Assembly: GCA_002310095.1 (NCBI GenBank)
Contig: DBYH01000018.1
Location: 427 to 64,426 of the forward strand
Direction: 5' to 3'
Source: Firmicutes bacterium UBA1191
GTDB lineage: Bacteria; Bacillota; Clostridia; Peptostreptococcales; Anaerovoracaceae
DNA length: 64,000 nucleotides
Shown here: positions 54,558 through 63,607 of the stretch, piece after piece
Position numbering within the stretch: position 1 is the stretch's first letter
How the letters are laid out: each line of letters opens with the position of its first letter
Notes under the pieces: model-generated
Database searches by the model: none
What the model saw: the letters and a program-made list of their open reading frames with translations, nothing else
What the model was told of the DNA's origin: nothing
Position numbers and translations under genes: made by a program

Positions 54558-56150
54558 TTACAGTTTTGAAGTCAGCCGCCAACACCAGTTGCCCCCGACA
54601 GTGCCGGGTATGTTGGTTCTGGCTTCACTGCCCAAATGCAGGTAATCCTGCAGAGGAATAATGCAAAGATCAGCCCTGCTCGTCAGGGCTTTTTCTATTA
54701 GAGCGTCGCAGACGGTCTCGGCGAGACTTGAATCAACGGCACCGGCCCGCTCAATCCCCAGGTATCTCAGAACCGGTTCCTGCTTCCAGTCTTCAAGACC
54801 CTCGAACCAGCCGACAGTGGTGTCGTTGTCGTGGGTGCCCGTGTAGACGACGCAGTTTTCAGGATAGTTTTCCGGCAGGTATATGTTTCCCGGGTCGCCG
54901 TCGAAGCCGAACTGAAGCACTTTCGTCCCGGGAAAGCCGCTCTCCTGCAAAAGCAGTCTTACTTCTTCGGTCAGGAATCCCAGATCCTCCGCGATGAAAC
55001 GGTCGCGGAGCAGGTCTGCGGCATCTGTGTCGCCCTGTCCGTCCGTTTCCGCAGCTATTGCTTCCGCCAGCGCGTTGAACAGTTCCATCCCCGGGCCCTT
55101 TTTCCACTCGCCATTAATCGCGTTCTCAGCGTCGGCCGGCACGGCGTAATAAGACTCGAATCCCCGGAAGTGATCCAGGCGGATCACATCGTACATGCGG
55201 AAGCTCTGCCTCATGCGCCTGATCCACCACCCGTAACCATCGGCGCGCATCTTGTCCCAGTCGTACAGAGGGTTTCCCCAAAGCTGCCCCTCAGCCGTGA
55301 AGGCGTCAGGCGGAACCCCGGCCACAAGCAAAGATCTCAGCTCCCCGTCCAGCTGAAACTGTCCGGGATTCGCCCAGCAGTCGGCGCTGTCATAGGAAAC
55401 ATAAATCGGCATGTCGCCTATTATCTTTACACCGGCCGTGTTGGCGTAGGCTTTCAGCGCCGCCCACTGCCGGTAGAATTCAAACTGTGTCCATTTATAG
55501 AAACCGATTCCGTCAGCGCACTCAGCACGGGCCTCATCCATGGCCCAGGCTTCCCGCCTTTGGAGCGCTTCAGGCCATTCGTCCCAGCTCAGCTCCCGCC
55601 CGAATCTTTCGCGCAGGGCCATGAACAAAGCGTAGTCGTCAAGCCACTCTTCATTGTCGTCGCAGAATTCGCGGAATTCCCTGGAACCTGTAACTACAGA
55701 GGCTCCCTCAACCGCGCTGTCAAAACGATGATATGCCGTCCGCAGCATTTCCATCCGCCCGTCGTACAGTCCCTCATAATCCACACGTCCGGCGTCGGGA
55801 TCGGCATCTTCAACCGCGTCACTCCCGGCTCTGCCATAATCCGCGCCCGCGCCGGCTGCCGCTTCCTCCTCACTGAGCAGTCCCTGCGCAATCAGGTCGC
55901 ACGGATCAATAAAATAGGCGTTGCCGGCGAAACTCGACAGAGGCTGGTACGGCGAGTCGCCGCAGCCCGTCGGATTCAGCGGCAGCACCTGCCAGTACTC
56001 GTGTCCCGTGTCCGCGAGCCAGTCCACGAAGCGGTAAGCCTCTTCAGAAATACAGCCGATTCCGTACTTCGACGGCAACGAAAACAAAGGCATCAAAACG
56101 CCTTTGCTCTTACCATTCAGTCTGTTTTTGCTTAATAAGTCGCTTGCCAT
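54558..56150 (-). CDS. malQ: 4-alpha-glucanotransferase (amylomaltase)
   Basis: A GH77 disproportionating enzyme that transfers maltosyl chains between oligosaccharides. The 530 residues carry the nucleophile in IRLDHFRGFESYY, the acid/base Glu in FIAEDLGFLT and the third Asp in YTGTHDNDTTVGW. An Ala/Asp-rich insertion of about 33 residues (about 95-127) follows GLLSEEE, unusual for the family and with different codon use. The ATG at 56150 has AGGAGA ten bases before it; a GTG nine bases upstream is less likely. It works with the amylase and GlgP on maltodextrins. Confidence 0.95.
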   Translation of the reverse strand: MASDLLSKNRLNGKSKGVLMPLFSLPSKYGIGCISEEAYRFVDWLADTGHEYWQVLPLNPTGCGDSPYQPLSSFAGNAYFIDPCDLIAQGLLSEEEAAAGAGADYGRAGSDAVEDADPDAGRVDYEGLYDGRMEMLRTAYHRFDSAVEGASVVTGSREFREFCDDNEEWLDDYALFMALRERFGRELSWDEWPEALQRREAWAMDEARAECADGIGFYKWTQFEFYRQWAALKAYANTAGVKIIGDMPIYVSYDSADCWANPGQFQLDGELRSLLVAGVPPDAFTAEGQLWGNPLYDWDKMRADGYGWWIRRMRQSFRMYDVIRLDHFRGFESYYAVPADAENAINGEWKKGPGMELFNALAEAIAAETDGQGDTDAADLLRDRFIAEDLGFLTEEVRLLLQESGFPGTKVLQFGFDGDPGNIYLPENYPENCVVYTGTHDNDTTVGWFEGLEDWKQEPVLRYLGIERAGAVDSSLAETVCDALIEKALTSRADLCIIPLQDYLHLGSEARTNIPGTVGGNWCWRLTSKL

Positions 56151-56221
56151 CAAAGTCACTCTCCTGTCGTTATTTTATCATTTTTTTGCATAAAACTCTA
56201 TGTTATGGCGCTCCTTTGTTG

Positions 56222-56227
56222 TATAAT
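56222..56227 (+). promoter_or_regulatory. -10 element for the SH3/Thr-rich lipoprotein gene
   Basis: A perfect TATAAT, 36 bases before the start codon. The -35 region at 17 bases reads TATGTT, a poor match. The gene follows a strong AAGGAGG site. Confidence 0.45.
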
Positions 56228-56263
56228 ATTCAGGTAATTATTGTTTAAGGAGGTAACAAGAGA

Positions 56264-57304
56264 ATGAATAGAAAACATTTAATCCTGACTCTTGCATCTA
56301 TATTGACCGTCGTTCTGATGATGGTCCTGATGGCCGGCTGCGGCGGATCGTCCGAGGAGCCTGAGACTTCAACTGAAGCTCTGACGACAAGCGAAGAGGA
56401 AGCCACGACTGAAGCCGAATCGACCACAGAAGCAGCGGAGACGACCACCACTACCGCGGCGGCGGCAACAACTACCGAGGCCGTTTCAATCAAAGCCGTC
56501 ACCGAGACTGTATGGGCTGTGTCAGACGTCAACGTAAGATCTGACTCCAACGTGGACGCCCAGAAGGTCGGAATGATCAAGAAGGGTGACAAGATCAAGC
56601 GTACCGGCATACTGAGCAACGGCTGGAGCCGGGTCGACTACAACGGCAAAGACATGTACGTCTCGTCAAAATATCTGACGACGAAGAATCCGAAGCCGAC
56701 TACTACGACCACAAAGGCTACCGAGACCAAGACTAAGACTAAGACTACAACTAAGGCAACTGAGACCAAGACTAAGACTAAGACCAAGACTACAACTAAG
56801 GCAACCGAGACCAAGACTAAGACTAAGACTACAACTAAGGCAACGACTGCCGCTCCTACTACCACAGAGGCGACCACTACTGAACCGACTACCACAGAGC
56901 CGACTACTGCCGAGCCGACTACAACCGAGCCGACCACTACCGAGCCGACTACTACGGAGCCAACCACTACCGAAGCAAAGACTGTCACCGACCAGGGTGT
57001 CTGCACCGACTTCAACACAGACAAGAAGACAATCACTCTGGACGACAAGAACACCTACGACATCAAGAACGCAAAGGTCGATGTAAAACCGGACGAAGCT
57101 CTCCAGAATGTAGTTGGTGTTGAGTACTACGACGGAACTGATGAAGCGGTTCACGTTTATCTGGTTCCTGTTGACAAGGCCATCGGAGGCGAGGCATCGT
57201 CAGCCGGCGGCGGCGCAACTAAGATAGCGATCATCCTCGCGCTCATCGCGATAGCAATCGCAGTCGTAATCGTAGTTGCACGCAACAGACGCAAGAACGC
57301 GTAA
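56264..57304 (+). CDS. Thr-rich SH3-domain surface protein with lipobox and C-terminal membrane helix
   Basis: A 346-residue exported protein. The signal peptide ends in a lipobox (LMAGC, Cys25). A Thr/Glu-rich linker (26-77) leads to a bacterial SH3b domain (about 80-140, with SDVNVRSDSNVDAQKVG), which usually binds cell wall peptides. Then come three KATETKTKTKTTT-like repeats (151-191), a run of TTTEP pentads (about 200-240), a small C-terminal domain and a membrane helix (315-336) with a basic end (RNRRKN). If both ends anchor, the long Thr-rich region would loop across the wall. No enzyme motif is seen. A terminator follows. Confidence 0.85.
   Translation: MNRKHLILTLASILTVVLMMVLMAGCGGSSEEPETSTEALTTSEEEATTEAESTTEAAETTTTTAAAATTTEAVSIKAVTETVWAVSDVNVRSDSNVDAQKVGMIKKGDKIKRTGILSNGWSRVDYNGKDMYVSSKYLTTKNPKPTTTTTKATETKTKTKTTTKATETKTKTKTKTTTKATETKTKTKTTTKATTAAPTTTEATTTEPTTTEPTTAEPTTTEPTTTEPTTTEPTTTEAKTVTDQGVCTDFNTDKKTITLDDKNTYDIKNAKVDVKPDEALQNVVGVEYYDGTDEAVHVYLVPVDKAIGGEASSAGGGATKIAIILALIAIAIAVVIVVARNRRKNA
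56714..56975 (+). repeat. In-frame tandem repeats in the Thr-rich gene
   Basis: Three units of 39, 45 and 39 bases coding for KATET(KT)nTT run from 56714 to 56836, followed by about eight 15-base units coding for TTTEP-type pentads. The difference between unit lengths is one KT dipeptide, as expected from slippage. Repeat number probably varies between strains. Confidence 0.85.
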
Positions 57305-57330
57305 ACGCTTAAAGCAAAAGCAGATCAACA

Positions 57331-57360
57331 AATCCCGGACCTGGCGGTCCGGGATTTTCA
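57331..57360. terminator. Bidirectional terminator between the lipoprotein and protease genes
   Basis: AATCCCGGACC (57331-57341), a TGGC loop, GGTCCGGGATT (57346-57356), then TTTC; on the other strand the tail is TTTG. It serves both convergent genes. Dispersed-motif copies flank it in inverted orientation at 57314 and 57373. Confidence 0.85.
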
Positions 57361-57390
57361 TATGCTTGTTATTGCTTTTGCCTGTGATAT

Positions 57391-60033
57391 TTAGTGCGGA
57401 TCGTGATGAATCTTTTCAGTCTCCATGACCCTGTTCAGCACATCGCAAAGCATTCCGTAGTAGTAGTATTCTTCAGAACTGATGTCCTTCTGGGTGACTT
57501 CGAGACCGCTGAGACCCACCTTGATAGGCAGGTGACCGGCCGCTGTCGAGAGGAAATTGCCGTCCTCGTCGTACCAGTCATAGAGGAATGTGATTACATT
57601 ACTTGTCTTGAACTGCTTGAGTCCTCTCGGCACTCCCGTCGCGTCCTTGACGTTGGAGTCCTGGGAATCCTCGTCGGCAGGAAGGTATCCTTTGATGACT
57701 CCCTCGCCTTCAACGTCTCCTTCGTTTACCCACTCGATGTAGATTTTGATCGGCGTCATGAAGTTCAGGGTCGCGTCCACCGTTCCCGTGTAGACGACTC
57801 TGCCGTTGCCCTCATCTCTCGGAGTCCCCGGATGCAAAGCTACCACGACGCCGTTTATGGCCACCCATGTATCATCGAACTCGACCATGTAGTGACCCTT
57901 GTCGTCAAGGTCGTAGACGTTATCGCTGCCCAGATCCACAAACCTGTGACCCACCTTCATCCTCAGGCCCTGTTCGTATCCTGTAATCGTCTCCCACTCC
58001 TTGTTCGTCAGTATTATCGCGTACTCATGACCCACCTTCTTCAGCGGAATGTTCTGCCTGTAAAGGGAAATGTCGTAATTCGCAAAGCCTCTCATATACC
58101 ATGGCTCATACTCGTATTCATAGGACTTTTCCTTGTTGTCAGGGCCTTTCTGGCTGCAGATGATGCTGGCGAAGTCGTTGTAGACCTTCCTCTCAGACCT
58201 CATATTCAGCTCAGTCAGAGTCTCGTAGGCACTGGTGTATCCGTCGATGTCATCGTACGGCATATAGACGGCCAGGCCATTTATGTGGCTGGCTGTCGCT
58301 GCGTTGCGTACAGCAATTGCCGGGGTTATTCTGCTTAAAAGCTCCGTCCTCTCCTCGTCGGTGATGTCGCTCTGGTCTATGAAATCGATTAGATCGATCT
58401 GATCCTCCTGCTGGAATTCGTAGGCCTTGTAGCGGGCCGTCGACATGTTCGCGAAACTGCTTTTGTCAGCCTTGAAGTTTCTGTCGAGTCCCCGCAGATA
58501 TCCGATGAACGCGTCTGCCGCTTCAGGCATGAGGCGCAGGTCCGTCATGGACATGGTGCTGCCCGCCTGAGCCGCGGCGTCGAGAATTTTGAGTGACTGA
58601 TCGTAGGACGAGCACATCATGGCGCCGAATTCGACAGAATCCAGCGACGGATTCTTCACCAGTTCCGAGAAGGCAGCAGTGTAGTACATTCCCGTGTGCG
58701 GCTCGCTCTCCTCTGAAGCCAGCAGGTAGTCCGCGTACGGTTCCATGGCGAGTCCCACTTCCATCGTCTGCATGAGGCACGCGTCGAAACCGATCACGTC
58801 GTACTTGCCTCCTGCTTCCTTTAGGGCTTCCTCTATCTCATATAGGGAGAGCATTTTCCGGCCCTCTCGCGGATTGAGCGTATCCGCGCCGTAGCCCGAC
58901 AGACCGCCGCCGTGATCCCAGAACCACAGCATTCTGCGTTCGCTCGGATAATTCTCGTTTGCCCATTTGAGGAAGTTTTCAAGGGTCTTCTCTTTCGACA
59001 TACACGTGTTGTCAGGCAAAGTCTGCAGCAGGGTTACCACGCCGTCTTTTATCTTGTAGCGGGCCGTCCTCCTATCTTTGAATCCGTCCGTGAACCACCG
59101 TCCGGTGCCGCCCGCTTCTATTATGAATTTAAGATTGCTCCCGGCAGCTGTGGCTTCTTTGATCTGAGCCAGATTTATCGACGCCGAGCCGGTTGCGTCT
59201 TCAAGATTCGAACCGATAAGATACATGTAGACCGTCGTTTCGCTCACGTCGGACTTATCCGGGAAGAACAGGTCGCGCGCGCCTGCCTTTGCATCCGCCG
59301 TGACCGCGCTGTCAGCAGTGAACTCGCCGGCCTTTCCTTCCGTGCCGGCCGCCGGGTAAATCACCTTGCCGTCACCGTTCACCTTGCCGGAAGTCTTTTC
59401 GTAGATGCTGTTCAGTTTATGTTTGACCATAAATCCGGGCTGCTGCTCCGTCATCATTACATAACCTATGTAACCAACGGACGCGAAAAGAATAACCAGG
59501 GCGGAAACCGTGCTCAGAATTCTGTTTGTCAGAGTGCGGTTATTCCTGGTGTACTCCTTGAGCTCTTTGCGCTGCATCGCCGCGAGATCCGCGTGGAACG
59601 TATCCTTCGAGAACGCCAGCATTCCCAGGAAAACCGGGTTCAGGAAGAGCAGTCCCATCAGATAACCGATGTCGTGCCCGAACGTAAAAGCAAGATGCTT
59701 ATACTGCAGCACCGTGATCAGAATGATGCAGACCAGTGATATCACCGTCATGCGTGACTTGACGTAGGTCGGGATCGGCAGATAGATATTCATGTAGGCG
59801 GTCAGCTGAACGGCCAGTCCGGCGGCCACCGCCAGAATGAGCAGCACCACGAACGGCCACGTCTTCCAGGTTTTTTTGAAGACGAGGTAATCGCTGACGA
59901 CCGGAATCAGACACAGCCACTTTCTGATGCTCAGCTTTCCGAAAATCCGCCAGCGGCACACGATCCTGAACAGTATGAGGATCCCTACAAGGACCGGTAT
60001 GAAATTGTAAAACGCGTGAGAATAAAAGAACAT
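57391..60033 (-). CDS. Membrane-anchored clostripain-family (C11) cysteine protease
   Basis: An 880-residue protein when started at 60033 (MFFYSHAFYNFIP, with AAGGCGAGG upstream); a longer frame runs across the aldehyde dehydrogenase leader and is rejected. The first 200 residues hold five or so membrane helices resembling the DUF5684 domain (WLCLIPVVSDYLVFKKTWK, GHDIGYLMGLLFLNPVF). Then a linker and a C11 peptidase domain from about 265, with the catalytic His374 in FWDHGGGL and Cys419 in FDACLMQ, as in clostripain. A beta-rich C-terminus follows to 880. The fusion of a DUF5684-like domain to C11 is unusual. It probably cleaves after Arg or Lys outside the cell. Confidence 0.88.
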   Translation of the reverse strand: MFFYSHAFYNFIPVLVGILILFRIVCRWRIFGKLSIRKWLCLIPVVSDYLVFKKTWKTWPFVVLLILAVAAGLAVQLTAYMNIYLPIPTYVKSRMTVISLVCIILITVLQYKHLAFTFGHDIGYLMGLLFLNPVFLGMLAFSKDTFHADLAAMQRKELKEYTRNNRTLTNRILSTVSALVILFASVGYIGYVMMTEQQPGFMVKHKLNSIYEKTSGKVNGDGKVIYPAAGTEGKAGEFTADSAVTADAKAGARDLFFPDKSDVSETTVYMYLIGSNLEDATGSASINLAQIKEATAAGSNLKFIIEAGGTGRWFTDGFKDRRTARYKIKDGVVTLLQTLPDNTCMSKEKTLENFLKWANENYPSERRMLWFWDHGGGLSGYGADTLNPREGRKMLSLYEIEEALKEAGGKYDVIGFDACLMQTMEVGLAMEPYADYLLASEESEPHTGMYYTAAFSELVKNPSLDSVEFGAMMCSSYDQSLKILDAAAQAGSTMSMTDLRLMPEAADAFIGYLRGLDRNFKADKSSFANMSTARYKAYEFQQEDQIDLIDFIDQSDITDEERTELLSRITPAIAVRNAATASHINGLAVYMPYDDIDGYTSAYETLTELNMRSERKVYNDFASIICSQKGPDNKEKSYEYEYEPWYMRGFANYDISLYRQNIPLKKVGHEYAIILTNKEWETITGYEQGLRMKVGHRFVDLGSDNVYDLDDKGHYMVEFDDTWVAINGVVVALHPGTPRDEGNGRVVYTGTVDATLNFMTPIKIYIEWVNEGDVEGEGVIKGYLPADEDSQDSNVKDATGVPRGLKQFKTSNVITFLYDWYDEDGNFLSTAAGHLPIKVGLSGLEVTQKDISSEEYYYYGMLCDVLNRVMETEKIHHDPH

Positions 60034-60107
60034 TTCTGCCTCGCCTTGTGGTGCTTTTTCCCTTCTTGTGTCATAATACATTAATAGAAACAAATTCGCA
60101 ATATTAT

Positions 60108-60142
60108 GCAAAGGCAGGCCGGCTGAGATGACCTGCTTTTGC
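60108..60142. repeat. Inverted pair of dispersed motifs before the aldehyde dehydrogenase
   Basis: GCAAAGGCAGG (60108-60118) and CCTGCTTTTGC (60132-60142) face each other with 13 bases between, in the 124-base divergent gap between the protease and aldehyde dehydrogenase genes. They could form an 11-bp hairpin (one G-U pair) in RNA. Confidence 0.8.
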
Positions 60143-60157
60143 CTGAAAGGACTTGCA

Positions 60158-61576
60158 ATGGAATACACTGTCGAACAGATAAAAAGCATAGTCGAGGCCC
60201 AGCGCGCTTACTTCCGCAAAGGCGAGACCCTCGACGTGAGCTGGCGCGTCAGACAGCTGAAACGCCTCAAGACTCAAATGCAGATCCACGAAAAAGAAAT
60301 CACCGACGCTCTGGCGGCCGACCTTGGCCGAAGCGAGACGGAAGCCTATTTCTGCGACGTGGGCACGGTCATCCTGGAGATAAACGAAATGATCCAGGGC
60401 GTCAGGCGCTGGGCGAAACCCCAGCTGCGCTACAGCGGCATGACCTGCTTCCCGAGCCTGCTCACCCGGGTCTACCACAAGCCTTACGGCACGGCGCTGA
60501 TCATAAGCCCGTTCAACTTCCCGTTCACCCTCACCTTCGGCGTACTCGCCGCGAGCATCGCGGGCGGAAACACGGCTGTGATCAAGACAAGCTCCAAGAC
60601 GCCGCGCTGCACCGAGGTCATGATGAAGATGGTCAGCGAGTTATTCCCTGAGGAGTACATCACCGTCATCGGCGGCGGGCACGACGTGGCCGACATGTGT
60701 CTCGACCAGCGCTTTGACAAGATCTTCTACACCGGTTCGCCTGCCGTGGCCAAACATGTTATGGCCAAGGCCGCTGAGAACCTCACCCCTGTCGCCCTGG
60801 AACTGGGCGGCGAGACGGGCAACTGGTGCATAGTCAGAAAGGACGCGGATCTCAAGGACGCCGCCCGCAAGATAGCTTTCTTCAAGCTCTGCAACAGCGG
60901 CCAGATCTGCATCAACATAAATCAGGTGGCGGTGGCCGAGGAAGTCGCCGACGAGTTCCTCGAGGAACTGAGCGCCGCCTTCGAGAGCCAGATTGGAGAG
61001 GACGCCCTGAAAAACGACGAATATCCACGTCTAATCTCCAAGATCGCCTATTTCAAGTGCTCTGACGAGGCGGACGAGTACAGAGACCGCATCATCTACG
61101 GAGGCAAAGGCAACCCGGAGACTCTCCGCTTCCAGCCTACGGTCATCTACCCTGTTTCGGCCGACGAGCCGATCGTGCAGCACGAGCTCTTCTCGCCGCT
61201 GCTTCCGGTGGTGCCGTTTGCCGACTCCGAAGTTGACAGTATTCTCGACATAATCGCCGGCCGCGAACACGGCCTGGCTCTCTACATATTCACAAAAGAC
61301 ATCCGCTGGGCCAATCACGTCATGGAGACTCAGCAGTTCGGCGGCGGATGCATCAACGAAGTCTGCCTGCACATGATGGTCAAGGGCGCGCCGTTCAACG
61401 GCACCGGCCACTCAGGCATGGGCGCCTACCACGGTGTCTGGGGATTCCGGGAATTCACCCACCCTTGCACCGTTCTCAGAGGCTCGACAAAGCTCAACCT
61501 GCCTTTGCGCGAGCACCCTTACACGGGGAACGGCAACGAATATAAGCTGAAAGTGCTCAAGTACTTCGAGCGCTGA
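60158..61576 (+). CDS. Aldehyde dehydrogenase family protein
   Basis: An NAD(P)-dependent aldehyde dehydrogenase of about 472 residues, started at 60158 (MEYTVEQIKS), where AAAGGA precedes the ATG; an upstream ATG at 60128 begins inside the dispersed motif. It has the cofactor loop SPFNFPFTLTFGVLAAS, FYTGSPAVAKHVMAKAAEN, the catalytic Glu in LELGGETGNW and the catalytic Cys in NSGQICININ. The nearest families are the coniferyl/fatty aldehyde type (ALDH3-like, shorter N-terminus). GETGN in place of the usual GGKSP is a variation. A clear terminator follows. Confidence 0.93.
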   Translation: MEYTVEQIKSIVEAQRAYFRKGETLDVSWRVRQLKRLKTQMQIHEKEITDALAADLGRSETEAYFCDVGTVILEINEMIQGVRRWAKPQLRYSGMTCFPSLLTRVYHKPYGTALIISPFNFPFTLTFGVLAASIAGGNTAVIKTSSKTPRCTEVMMKMVSELFPEEYITVIGGGHDVADMCLDQRFDKIFYTGSPAVAKHVMAKAAENLTPVALELGGETGNWCIVRKDADLKDAARKIAFFKLCNSGQICININQVAVAEEVADEFLEELSAAFESQIGEDALKNDEYPRLISKIAYFKCSDEADEYRDRIIYGGKGNPETLRFQPTVIYPVSADEPIVQHELFSPLLPVVPFADSEVDSILDIIAGREHGLALYIFTKDIRWANHVMETQQFGGGCINEVCLHMMVKGAPFNGTGHSGMGAYHGVWGFREFTHPCTVLRGSTKLNLPLREHPYTGNGNEYKLKVLKYFER

Positions 61577-61597
61577 CCGCTGAAAAAGAGCATAGAA

Positions 61598-61622
61598 AAA
61601 CCCCGCGACATGCGGGGTTTTG
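61598..61622 (+). terminator. Terminator after the aldehyde dehydrogenase
   Basis: AAACCCCGC (61598-61606) pairs with GCGGGGTTT (61612-61620) around GACAT, and TTG follows. The A-run before it makes it usable from the other strand for the convergent HD gene. Confidence 0.85.
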
Positions 61623-61650
61623 TGTTGCCAATCAATTGTGACATCCTTGT

Positions 61651-62220
61651 TTACTCTGCCGGTTCGCCATCCAGCTCGATCTCTTTAGCAAACTCCTCCA
61701 TGCCGCGGGCGCAGATCTCCGCCACGTCGCGGAGTTCCATGCCCAGCATCTCACAGCCTTTCAGAATAATCTCGCGGTCGCAGCCGGCAGCGAATCTCTT
61801 GTCTTTGAACCGCTTCATGATGCCCTTAGTTGCCATGTTGTGAATTCCTTCCGGGCGCATGCGCGCGTATGCCTGAATGATGCCGGTCAGTTCATCTACG
61901 GCAAACAGGCTCTTCTCCATGTTGGTGATCGGTTCTACATCCGTGCAGATTCCATAGCCGTGAGCCATGATCGCGCGGACGTCCTCAGGGTCGACCCCCT
62001 CTGCCAGCAGTTCCTGCTCCGTGTGCTGCAGGTGCTCCTCCGGAAACTTTTCGTAATCGTAGTCGTGCAGATATCCCACCGCCTGCCAGTGCTCTTTGTC
62101 CTCGCCGAAGTGCTCGGCCATTGCTCCCATGGCGCCCATGACGTTGGTGGCGTGGATAATCAGCGCGTGATCCGTCACCATCGTCGCGTTTATTTCCTTC
62201 GCTCTTTCAAGTGTAAGCAT
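61651..62220 (-). CDS. HD-domain hydrolase
   Basis: A 189-residue HD-superfamily phosphohydrolase. The metal ligands are visible as His in DHALIIHA (near 18-24), the HD pair in GYLHDYDYEKFPEEH (near 51-54), and a later His/Asp (IMAHGYG, FAVDELTG near 107-112). Such stand-alone HD proteins cut phosphate esters of nucleotides or related compounds; the substrate is not predictable. The start has a GAGGAGAA site. It is divergent from the DUF2804 gene, and a dispersed motif (62297) lies between. Confidence 0.88.
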   Translation of the reverse strand: MLTLERAKEINATMVTDHALIIHATNVMGAMGAMAEHFGEDKEHWQAVGYLHDYDYEKFPEEHLQHTEQELLAEGVDPEDVRAIMAHGYGICTDVEPITNMEKSLFAVDELTGIIQAYARMRPEGIHNMATKGIMKRFKDKRFAAGCDREIILKGCEMLGMELRDVAEICARGMEEFAKEIELDGEPAE

Positions 62221-62317
62221 GATTGTTCTCCTCTTTGTTTTTTCCGGCGCCGCAAGGCGCGGCCGCCCTATAGTAGAAGTTTAACACCTGCAGGACTGCC
62301 TTTGCAATTGTATTTGC

Positions 62318-62346
62318 TTGACTGTACAGCGTATGTAGCAGATAAT
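62318..62346 (+). promoter_or_regulatory. Promoter for the DUF2804 gene
   Basis: TTGACT (62318-62323), 17 bases, GATAAT (62341-62346), 31 bases before the start codon. It is a good vegetative match. Confidence 0.65.
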
Positions 62347-62377
62347 TGCCACAGAGGGGTAATTCAGGAGGTGCATT

Positions 62378-63541
62378 ATGCAAAACGAAATCAGAGGCGA
62401 ATACAGCAAGTATATAAATGAAGCCCGCCGCGCGGCGCCGACGCCGGCCAACATCTGCAGGCCTGACGGAACCTGCGAGTTCGGTACTTTCGACAGGGAA
62501 TTCGAGGCCATGGATTTTCTGAAGCTCAAAGGCCCGACTCACCTGCCGAACGCTTTCAACAGACTCAAGCTGACACTGTGGGAAGCCACGGAAGTTCACT
62601 TTGAGCACGGCGTGCTGCTGGCGGTCGTGTGCGACATGGGCATCTTCGGCAAGACGCTGAATGTCTTCTACGACAAGCGCACAAAGAAGACTTACTGCTG
62701 GGACACGAACCTGAAGAGCAAAGAAACTCAGATCGCTCCGAACCTGATCAACGGTTCAGTGGCTTACGCCGAGACGCCGGTCAGCTTCGTAAGATACGAG
62801 AACACGCTCAATGAAAACCGCATCGATCTTTCGGGCGCCCACAAAGGCAAGTGCCTCATCACCAACCCGCGCGCGGACAAGACAGCCGTCGCGGCGATGA
62901 AGGAAAACTACGGCGAGGCGGAGATCTTCTACGATCTGCACCTAAACAGAATCTCCAATCCGAACATCGGAAGCATCCCGTTCTCGGAGACCAAGCCGAG
63001 ACCGCTCTACTCCCAGAAGGACTTTTTCAAAGCCGAGGGTTTCCTGACTATCAACGGCGAGAAGATGGAGTGCGACGAGAACACGGTCGCGGTCGTCGAC
63101 GACCACAGGGGCTACTACCCGCGCAAGGCGCACTACGACTGGGTAACAACTCTGGGCCGCTACAATTTCAACGGCGAGAAGAAATATCTGGCCTTCAACC
63201 TGACCCGCAACCAGTCCATCGACCAGGAGAAGTACAACGAAAACATCCTGTGGCTCGAGGGCGCTTCGAGCCTTCTGCCGCCGGTCACCTTCACCCGCGA
63301 GCCTGAGACGAAGGACTTCAAAAACTACGCCGAATGGAAGATCAAGGACGAGTACGGCATGGTCGATCTCACTTTCAAGGTCTACAGCCTGAACCCGATG
63401 ATCATGCATGCGGGCGTCGTTAACATCGACTACTACATCACCTTCGGCGAACTGGAGGGCTACATCCTCGACGAGGCCGGCACAAAGTACGACCTCACCG
63501 GCTGCATGGGCATGGGCGAGGACAAGACGCTTCTCCTGTAA
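62378..63541 (+). CDS. DUF2804 family protein
   Basis: A 387-residue protein that I recognise as DUF2804 by length and by the central VDDHRGYYPRKAHYDW stretch, which stands where this family has a conserved Asp-Arg-Gly/Tyr-rich motif. The overall composition is beta-rich with many Tyr and Trp and no signal peptide or membrane helix. The fold may resemble hydroxyneurosporene synthase/CrtC-like beta domains, but no reaction is known. A strong AGGAGGTG site precedes the ATG. The next gene, a RibD-like reductase, starts 66 bases downstream. Confidence 0.75.
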   Translation: MQNEIRGEYSKYINEARRAAPTPANICRPDGTCEFGTFDREFEAMDFLKLKGPTHLPNAFNRLKLTLWEATEVHFEHGVLLAVVCDMGIFGKTLNVFYDKRTKKTYCWDTNLKSKETQIAPNLINGSVAYAETPVSFVRYENTLNENRIDLSGAHKGKCLITNPRADKTAVAAMKENYGEAEIFYDLHLNRISNPNIGSIPFSETKPRPLYSQKDFFKAEGFLTINGEKMECDENTVAVVDDHRGYYPRKAHYDWVTTLGRYNFNGEKKYLAFNLTRNQSIDQEKYNENILWLEGASSLLPPVTFTREPETKDFKNYAEWKIKDEYGMVDLTFKVYSLNPMIMHAGVVNIDYYITFGELEGYILDEAGTKYDLTGCMGMGEDKTLLL

Positions 63542-63607
63542 GAGCCAAAGGCAACCTTAAGCAAAGGCAACCCGACTCTTGCCCCAATCCCTGACAAGGT
63601 ACCTGAC

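Noticed and set aside
56700..56980. Repeat array resembling a CRISPR
   Set aside because: The units are short, of unequal length, have no unique spacers and are in frame within a Thr-rich protein gene. No cas gene is near.
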